DNA of 64,000 nucleotides from Dryococelus australis (Eukaryota > Arthropoda > Insecta > Phasmatodea > Phasmatidae), in the NCBI GenBank assembly GCA_029891345.1, contig CM056999.1, positions 28,183,418 through 28,247,417 on the forward strand, in the 5' to 3' direction. How positions within the stretch are numbered: the first letter of the stretch is position 1; every line of letters begins with the position of its first letter. The position numbers were made by a program, and so were the translations under genes. The notes below the pieces were generated by a model that saw only the letters and a program-made list of their open reading frames with translations, had not been told where the DNA came from and made no database searches. This document shows, in pieces, positions 57,040 to 64,000 of this stretch.

Positions 57040-57660
57040 CCAAAAGCTCTAAGTTGCCCTGAAGTGAGTGGTGGAGAGAAATAGCAAAGAGGCACTAATG
57101 CAAAGCTAAACTATAGCACTGACCCTGAACTGTGATAGAAAATATTCAATCAGTTGGTATTCTAAAAAACTCCACTCTTTATGTTGCAGTGTGACCATAC
57201 AACTAGTAACATTGAAGTAAAAAATTGTAGTAGAAAATATTGAACATTTAATCTGACGTATCATTGGTTTTTCAAATAGAAAATTCATGTATATTATCTC
57301 TTAGTGCTAGTCAGACTTCACCACAAGATGAAAAGCCAAGTAACTTGCTTTAAGAAAAAGGATTAAGAAAACAGTACTAGATATACTTATATTAATGTAT
57401 ACACACTGGCAACAAAAATTATGTAATGTACTGAACATGTAATGTACTGAACTGTAAAATAACAGGAATTAATAACACGGTGGAATGTAAATTAATTTCT
57501 TTAAATTCTATACATAGATCTTTAAATATCATGAAAATGCAAAAAAAATACAGAACGCTACTTATTTTTTTATTGTCCATGGCAAAATTCTTCACCAAGG
57601 TGGTTATTGTTCTATGAACTGGACAGTTCCAACTTCATTGCAAAATTGATACTTTAGGTG
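57040..57660. other. Pol deletion site, AT-rich filler
   Basis: Where reverse transcriptase, RNase H and the integrase core should be, only AT-rich sequence without pol motifs is found. This includes a direct repeat of CATGTAATGTACTGAAC at 57425-57450. It may be a deletion scar with unrelated sequence inserted. Confidence 0.5.
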
Positions 57661-58060
57661 CCCTTTAGGTGAATTGAGTAGTCAGCCTAATGTGTTAGAG
57701 GGAGGTATAACAGCCAAGGAACATGTAGATATTTTGAGTAATAAGTTAAAAGAAGTACATGAAGTAGCTAGCAAAAGGAATAAAGTAACTTTTGAGAGAC
57801 CATAATATTATGATAAGAAATCAAAATCACCAGAGATTGAGGTAGGTGATTATGTGTATCTACACGCCAAGTGTTAAGAAAGTTAGAGTATCTAAGTTTC
57901 ATAACTTATGGCCTGGACCTCATAAAGTTTTGGGGGGGGGGGGGGGGGGGGGGGAAACTGAGTTCAGTCACATTTTGAAGTATTGTTAGACAAGAGAAAA
58001 GTAATTGTGCACAGTGATAGATTAAAGTTGTCAAAAAATTCTACAGAACCAAGGAGTTAG
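57660..58060 (+). pseudogene. Integrase C-terminal remnant with a poly-G tract
   Basis: The plus strand reads LEGGITAKEHVDILSNKLKE, VHEVASKRNKVTFERP, then YYDKKSKSPEIEVGDYVYL, which is the C-terminal DNA-binding part of Ty3/Gypsy integrases. It is broken by stops and by a run of 23 G at 57932-57954. After the run, VLLDKRKVIVHSDRLKLS-type sequence finishes the domain. The G run interrupts the expected stretch and probably arose by slippage or is an assembly artefact. Confidence 0.75.
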
Positions 58061-58449
58061 TGAAAGTGATAATGAATTAAGTGAGGAAAATATTGGAGAA
58101 AGTATAGACAGAAAGTCACGCCCAATTTTAGCAGCTATAACAGTGTCAGCAGAAATATGTGAAGTAGGGATGGCAGCACCCTCGATGATAGCGAGTGTTA
58201 TGATAATGTAGAAGAAGCAGACTATGTTTGGGAACAGTCACGTTATATGAACTGGAAAATTTGTGAGAAAATAGGTGAACCTAGTGTCAGGTATAATTTG
58301 CGTTCGAGAGTAAGAAACCTCTCAGTGGAAGAGAAGGAAGCAGAAATAAGTGTTAGATAGCCTCAGAGTATAATGTAACCTAGAATTTAATGGCAATTAA
58401 GAGTTCAATGCGAAAACTAAATAAGAGGTATATTGGTTTGCATTACAGA

Positions 58450-60300
58450 TCACACCAGGCACTGGCTTGATTCTGGTCCAAGAAATGGACGTCTTATTAA
58501 CAGGAGACAGATGGATAATTGTGCTAGACATGTATAAGAAAATTGGAGAGTTTTAATCAGGAATTTAGGAACCAACTAAACGTAATTCAAGGAATTTAAC
58601 TTTCCGGAAACCAGGAGATTAAATTTGAAGTACAACATACAGAGCTAGCTGCTCTTTATAGGTTAATTGCAGAATTGGAGGAGGAAGTAAACGAACTAAC
58701 TTTGATATTACCCTGAACATCATCTCATGAAAAGAGAGGTTTGATACACAGGTGGTAGTATTCTGAAATTTTTATTTGGTACACATACAAATGATTATTA
58801 TGTCCGTATTCACCAAGTCACTAGTGAGTTGGGGATGAGACAAGAAAAATTGATTCATGTAGTATGGGAAACAGTTAACTTTCATGAAAGAGATAGATGC
58901 CAAAGTAGAGAAAAATTCGAAAGATGTAGGCATTTTGGCAAAAGAGTTTGCGAAAGCAATAAAACCATAAACGTGATGTGTACTTTAACATCCTCAGAGA
59001 TTGAAAGAAATAATGGATTAACTATTACAAATCTAGGGATAGCGCTTAAATACAATAGCTTGTTAAGAGAATTAGAATTAACTCTTCTGATGAATTAACC
59101 AGAAGTAACAAAAATAAAAGTGGCATTGGATATCATAGCGACTGGTAGGTTACCCACTTCGTTATTGACTCCAGGAAATTTGTCAGTAATTATTTGAGAT
59201 ATTGCTCTTTAATTCCCTGCAGACAAGTCTTTGATAGCAGGAACTGATTTAGATCAAGTTTACAATTACTATGAAGTAACGGCTGTACATGCACTTGCTA
59301 CAATTGATAGTATACAGTTGATACTTGAGTTACAGTTGAGATCCGCAAATAGGTATTTCACAATTAATAGAGCTCACCCTTTTCCCGTGTTTGAGAGACA
59401 TTTAGAAAGATACGTTCAGATAGTGCCAGATGTTCCTTATATTGCGCTGTCAGAGAACTGGCAGTTTTATGCGTTAATATCTGAAGCAGACATGAGTCAA
59501 TGTAAAGACGGAAATAATATAGTTTGTCCAGCTAACATCCCGATGTTTTCCATAAAGGTTTCAAATTGTCTAGTGAATGTAGTATTGTCACAACCTGGTT
59601 ACGATTATAAATTTTGTAAATGAGAAGTTCTAGGTAACTCATTCGTACCAGTGTTTATTAGATCAGTAGATGGTGATAGTTGGATTTATTCAGTACCGGG
59701 AAAGATGAAAGTTACTAAAATGTGTTCTTATGAAAAGAGTGAAGCACACATGGTGGAGGAGTGGATCTCAGCACAGGGAGTCATGTCCCAGGTAAGTAGT
59801 TGCCTGATAATTAATGAGAAAATTCAGTTGTTACCACACAGTAACAAGATAACACATATAAAACACAAAGTGAATGATGTCACGTTCTCTCCAGTTCAGT
59901 CCTTATTAACAAATAGTGAACAAGTGTTGTTGCATCCATGAAAACTGTCTTCAATGTTAGTCTGTCAGAGTTAGATACAGAAGATGTAGAGTTGAATCAT
60001 CTCATGTCGGTTATTCACGATTTGAAACATAGAAAGATTGAGTCAACACAGTGAACGCCACAGTCACTTCTTGGTGGGGTTCGTTATGATGGGATATCTG
60101 GTTCCTGAAATGGCGCCTGTGTGAGACACTGACCAGGTGTTCACATGCCTGCCTCCCTCGACGGAAGGTAGTCGAGGCCACAGAGCCTGCCCAACTTCTC
60201 CAGGATCAAGCAGATGCCATGAAGATGTGTACTGGTTCGAGCACAGTTCCGGCACCATAACCGACACCGAGGATGACAGCCACTACTTGCTTTAAGAAGT
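58450..60300 (+). pseudogene. Baculovirus-F-like envelope protein remnant
   Basis: Errantivirus Env is a class I-type fusion glycoprotein, related to baculovirus F, that would mediate cell entry. A hydrophobic start region lies at about 58450-58560. A basic pair followed by Gly-Leu near 58730-58740 sits where F-type proteins are cleaved. Open frames at 58829-59098, 59231-59623 and 59651-59941 follow. The middle one contains AHPFPVFERH, VPYIALSENWQFYAL and NIVCPANIPMFS, characteristic of F-like ectodomains with paired Cys. Near 60080 a hydrophobic segment may be the membrane anchor. At least four stops or frameshifts, including before 58829, at 59098 and at 59623, show the gene is non-functional. 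Confidence 0.8.
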
Positions 60301-60309
60301 CCATAATAC

Positions 60310-61011
60310 GTTGAAGTGATTGAGTGTTGATGCCCAAAGGCAAAAGTAAAGTCGTCAGTGAAAAGTGGAGTACAGTGCATGTCAATTTTGAAAATTTCAT
60401 GCTACAGCAAGCAATTTTACGCTAGGAATCAGATATTACAGAGAGTAACAAACATAAAATATCCCAATGTGTTTATTCAATTGGTTGATTTTTTCCTTCT
60501 AATATGAAGATAACTTAACGCAAGTACGAAAGCATTTTTAACTATTGTAAGCTTGATGAATGAAAACAAGAGATATTTAAGTTTGATCAATGAACACAAA
60601 ATACATTGTGTTATGAACATATAAATATATATGACATGGTATTCCCCAATTTGAGTTCAGTTAATTTTAAAGTTATTTGATGGAATAGCAATTAATTTAA
60701 TTCCCTTTTATTAACTTTTATGATTCAGTTGACCGTGAGTATGGAAGCAATTTCATAAAGCTTCAAGAAAAGTAGACTCCTGTGTCAACGTCACTGCTAC
60801 CCCGATGGCTGCTGCTAGTTAGTTGACCGGGAACCTGAATTTCTGTTGTTGGTGAGTCTACATCCTGTTGTTTCTGATAGAGCAGTTACACTCCCAGACT
60901 TTACACTTCAATCAGCTTCACTTTGGTGACCAACTCACATATAGCCTCAGCCACATATCTTTCTAAAGTTTTGTCCAGCCCGAACAAAACTTTTCTAAAA
61001 GAGGGAGTGAT
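60310..61011. other. Post-env region with polypurine tract
   Basis: AT-rich sequence without a gene. At its right end AAAAGAGGGAGTGA (about 60998-61011) is a polypurine tract directly before the 3' LTR start, the expected primer for plus-strand synthesis. Confidence 0.6.
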
Positions 61012-61083
61012 GTAATGCCGTAAGCACTCCGTCAGCTTTCCAGTTCAGAGAGAGGACATTTTTAATGAAGTATTTTTTGCAAC
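61012..61083 (+). repeat. 3' LTR of the errantivirus-like element, truncated
   Basis: Begins TGTAATGCCGTAAGCACTCC and matches the first about 75 bases of the 5' LTR with few differences. The match stops at about 61083, where the mariner-like element begins. The remaining about 680 bases of LTR were not found to the right of that element. Confidence 0.85.
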
Positions 61084-61565
61084 TATAGGCTGTTCACGAT
61101 AAAGTGAGCACTTTTGAAAGTCCTGTTAAAGATCGACTTTTTTGCCCATTATGTATCCTTCCACCACATGTAAACAAACATTGCCATGTGACTGCTATGT
61201 GATTGCCACATGTTAATAAACTCAATGTTTACATTTCAGGACTGCTAAATGTAACATGTATGATATTATATATAAAACATGTTACATATATGACTTATAT
61301 AACACACACTATATATATATATATATTTTTTTTTCTATTCGCTGTAAAGTGAGCACTTTTGGAAGCCCTCTCATTTTGAATAATGTTCATTAAGTATTTT
61401 AGCCGCAGACATTAACTTTTGAGTGCGGTGGAATATTCACACTGTGTTTATTACTTAATTGACAATATTTATTTAAAAAGGTTGTTAAAGGATAAAAAAT
61501 GGTTGAAAGGGAAAAGGAACTAGGGCCTCAAAAGTGCTGACTTTACAGTGAACAGCCTATATATG
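61084..61565. mobile_element. Mariner-like MITE with AGGCTGTTCAC ends
   Basis: The left end TATAGGCTGTTCACGATAAA and the right end, read in reverse, TATAGGCTGTTCACTGTAAA are inverted repeats, and both continue with AGTGAGCACTTTT or AGTCAGCACTTTT. TA at both borders fits Tc1/mariner target duplication. A second copy of the terminal motif (TGTAAAGTGAGCACTTTTGG) occurs inside at about 61343, in direct orientation with the left end, so the element is probably a composite of two copies. No transposase frame. Confidence 0.8.
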
Positions 61566-62662
61566 TGTATATAAGTATGCATATATATATAATGTAACAT
61601 ATATAATCGTTTGGGTTCATGTCAAAGCTCTGATAGACGAAAAATTTACACAACAAACAATTGAAAAATGAACGCCGTAACGAAGTCTTGGAAATTGTGA
61701 AATAGCAAACACTAAACTTGGGTGGCAAACAAGGACCAACACGACACGTTAAAAAAGGACACACATTAGTTAAGCTGAAAATTAATTTGGAACAGCAGCC
61801 AAATCCAGATTTTGAAATAGACTAGCACTGCACACCCAAAGGTACAACACCACTTGTCACACAAATTACCAAACATTTAAAAATTATACCACAAACTTAA
61901 CGCTTCCCACGACTCACCATTTTGTAAGTTCCCCATCGCCCTGTAGCATGTCTAGTAAAACATCAGATTGAAAACGTGATAGCTGTGTTTGGCCTCAGCT
62001 GACCAAAGTGAAGTGCAACTAAGCCACCAGAAAAAACATACATCCTGAAGGCATAAGGTAGTGGCGTAATGTAGCAGACGTCTGAAGCATATAAAGTAGA
62101 CAGCGAGGCCGTGCAAGGCCTTAAATAAACAACCACGACAAATCAAAAAATAACTATGCACAAAGGGGAAAGAGGAAGGCATGGAGGCAGAACAGCGCAG
62201 TAAAACAAGTGGATCTGAGCCGATCAAAGAGTTCACCGCAGCACAGAAGCATATGGTGTTAACTTAACGTGACAGCAATAATGTGGCAGTACATAAAAAT
62301 ATGTAATACATAAAAAAGTAAAATATATCAAATATGTGCGTGTATATCTACATTTTAAGGATAATTTTATATGCACTTTTTTAAATGGAGATAAATATAT
62401 TTCAACATAGGCTTATTAAGTACAAATAAAATTAAAATAATTTACACTAAAAAGATAAACATATCAGCAAATGTATTTTTGAATACATACATTTTTTTTT
62501 TACTCCAATACTCGGTGTTCGTACCCTTCTGAGACCCTCCAAAAAAGAACTGGACATTTATATTGTGAATTGAAGTGGTAACAGAAGGGTATACCAGGCT
62601 TGTAACTGGCACCACCTTCATTTGTACAAAATAATTCTAAAAATAAAGTATATTATTTACAG
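61566..62662. other. AT-rich DNA, no gene seen
   Basis: No supported gene. AT-rich microsatellite-like sequence near 61560-61600. A minus-strand frame at 61952-62236 is of chance type. Confidence 0.45.
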
Positions 62663-62780
62663 CCAAGTGAAATGCAGATCTGTTGGATGGCCACGTTTTA
62701 GGGTCTCTCTTGTGGACAAATTGGGTGCGACATTTCCTTTTTGTCAAACACACACAGACCTCAAGAAACCAATTTTACAG
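62663..62780 (+). CDS. Possible internal host exon
   Basis: A 118-bp segment is flanked by an acceptor (TATTATTTACAG) and a donor (CAG followed by GTAAAG) and is open in one phase (VGWPRFRVSLVDKLGATF, then THTDLKKPILQ). It enters in phase one and leaves at a codon boundary. No domain is recognised and no partner exon was found in the window. The splice sites are the main support. Confidence 0.3.
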
Positions 62781-63585
62781 GTAAAGTGCATGGACTCTCA
62801 TCATTGTTGTAGTTCCTTCATTGCAATGACGGCAGCAAAACTGAAAATTTAAATGAGAAAAGTGCTATATTTACAAAAAATATTTCATGCGTGCACACAC
62901 AAAGCTGAAAGAAATGTCTTATTATTATTGTAAAACCAATACATATCCACAAATGACAGCAAAATTATAATGTAAAGGACAAATTATAAAAGTAATACTT
63001 ACAGGCAGTGTTCGATTTTAACGCCTGTCCACCTGCCCGAGACAGGTAGAAATCAGTACGGACAGGTGAATGTAATTCACAAGCAAACAGGAGCTCTGGG
63101 AGTCTGGGGTCTTGACTATGTTGTGTAATTTACAGTTACATTAAATTTCAATAACTACAATATTTTTGCGGCCAAAGTGGCAGATATAACAAACAATTAT
63201 GCTTACTCAAGAACTCGTACTATCTTCGTTGATATTTCTCAAAAGGTAGAAAGTTGTCTTGTTGAACATCCATTTCGAAATTTAAACATGGAATTATTCT
63301 ATAACTGTTAACAATTAAATGTAAATACTTTCTAATTCTTATTACGGCAAGTATTACCGAATAAAACAATTACACTTGTATCAAGAAAGAATGTCGGGAG
63401 CAAACACTGCTATAAGTCTATAAATAAATAAAAAATTAATTAACATAACCAGCTTCAAGATTTTATAGTTTATAGGATGTTGGAACACCTTTGGTGTAGC
63501 ATCAAACTGTTACGTTTATGTTATGTTAACATTAGTAAAACGTAACACTGTAACTTGGGATGAATAACTATATGAACACAAGTGT
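62781..63585. other. AT-rich DNA, possible transposon end at 63004
   Basis: No gene. Near 63006 a CAGTGTTCGATTTTAAC stretch followed by paired CCTGTCC, GACAGGT and GGACAGGT motifs resembles the end of a hAT-type element, but no matching second end lies in the window. Confidence 0.35.
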
Positions 63586-64000
63586 GAGGTTAGACCTACA
63601 TTACAAAATAACACAGTAAAGTAAAAAGGTGTAAAATTAACGTATTATTATTGATGGCAAAATTTGCGCTTGTTGTCGAGGCAGATTTAAGAAAGGTTAC
63701 ATGGCTAGTTCTGAATAGATATATGGAGATGTATTTGAGGTTAGACCTACATGACAAAACCACACAGTGATATACAAACGTGTAAAATTAACATATAATT
63801 ACTGCCGGCAAAGTTTGCACTTGTTTTAAAGGCAGGTTTAATAAAGGTTACATGGCTGGGCATAAATAGATACGTAGACGTATTTGAGGTTAGGCGTACA
63901 CTACAAAACAACACAGTAATATACAAACGTGTAAAATTGTCTGGCAAAATTTGCATTTGTTTTCAAGACAGATTAAAAAAAGGTTAAATGGCTGATCATA
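63586..64000. repeat. Tandem satellite, period about 150-160 bp, continues off the window
   Basis: Unit starts (GAGGTTAGACCTAC or variant) at 63586, 63737 and 63896, giving spacings of 151 and 159. Shared landmarks follow in order: AACACAGTAA, GTGTAAAATTAAC, GGCAAA(A/G)TTTGC, AAAGGTTACATGGCT. The last unit is cut by the window edge and lacks about 20 bases. Confidence 0.9.

Larger units (their letters stand above)
53683..61083 (+). mobile_element. Errantivirus-like LTR retroelement with env, internally deleted
   Basis: A 5' LTR (53683-54438), a primer-binding-site position (about 54441), a long leader with palindromes, gag with a CCHC knuckle, an aspartic protease, an integrase C-terminal remnant, an env-like region and the start of a 3' LTR (61012-61083) occur in normal order. 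Insect errantiviruses are Ty3/Gypsy retroviruses that acquired a baculovirus-F-like envelope. Reverse transcriptase, RNase H and most of integrase are missing between about 57030 and 57660. Gag and env carry stops and frameshifts, so this copy is defective. The 3' LTR is cut after about 70 bases by a mariner-like MITE. Confidence 0.85.

Noticed and set aside
60064-60400. Minus-strand frames near the end of env.
   Set aside because: They lie opposite the env C-terminal region and have no recognisable domain.

Overview
The window is eukaryotic, almost certainly from an arthropod nuclear genome. It is AT-rich, has almost no long open reading frames, and is packed with interspersed repeats: tRNA-derived SINEs, a LINE with many C-only tracts, hAT, Harbinger-like, pogo and mariner-type MITEs, and three LTR retroelements. 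One of the retroelements carries a baculovirus-F-like env, an arrangement known from arthropod errantiviruses. I see no bacterial operon, no complete tRNA or rRNA gene, no CRISPR array, and no host protein gene that can be assembled with confidence. The species cannot be named from the sequence alone.

Layout: 0.4-2.5 kb is a broken Jockey/R1-like LINE. 2.5-4.6 kb is a Harbinger-like element split by a 1.4-kb hAT element whose 8-bp target duplication is still visible. 5.4-8.0 kb holds a fold-back repeat, a 38-bp minisatellite built from a tRNA D-arm-like motif, and a SINE. 8.7-13.4 kb is a block of decayed minus-strand coding sequence of unknown identity that looks viral in style. 14.4-20.5 kb is a decayed Polinton/adintovirus-like element (phospholipase A2, adenain-like protease, DDE integrase) that has itself been hit by a second Harbinger-like copy. 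20.8-25.5 kb is a minus-strand Ty3/Gypsy element with 172-bp LTRs. 26.3-28.3 kb is fold-back and minisatellite DNA. 28.6-32.5 kb is a second decayed coding block ending in an inhibitor-of-apoptosis gene (BIR-BIR-RING).

33-42.7 kb is a second minus-strand Gypsy element with about 1.4-1.5-kb LTRs, a PHD-like finger in its gag region, a pol that breaks off inside RT, and an intact 204-codon frame of unknown meaning. 42.7-53.7 kb is mostly featureless AT-rich DNA with a broken THAP-domain exon, a three-unit tandem repeat, a LINE 3' end, a pogo MITE, a SINE and one GC-rich possible exon. 53.7-61.1 kb is a plus-strand errantivirus-like retroelement with LTR, primer-binding site, gag, protease, an integrase tail and env, but most of pol deleted; its leader contains a 76-bp near-perfect palindrome. 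Its 3' LTR is truncated by a mariner-like MITE. The right end holds a possible host exon and a tandem satellite with a period of about 150-160 bp.

Functionally the window is a graveyard of layered insertions rather than a working gene neighbourhood. The most notable content is the juxtaposition of at least three virus-like lineages: a large-DNA-virus-like block with an IAP, a Polinton/adintovirus, and an env-bearing retroelement. All are broken by frameshifts, stops and later transposon insertions.
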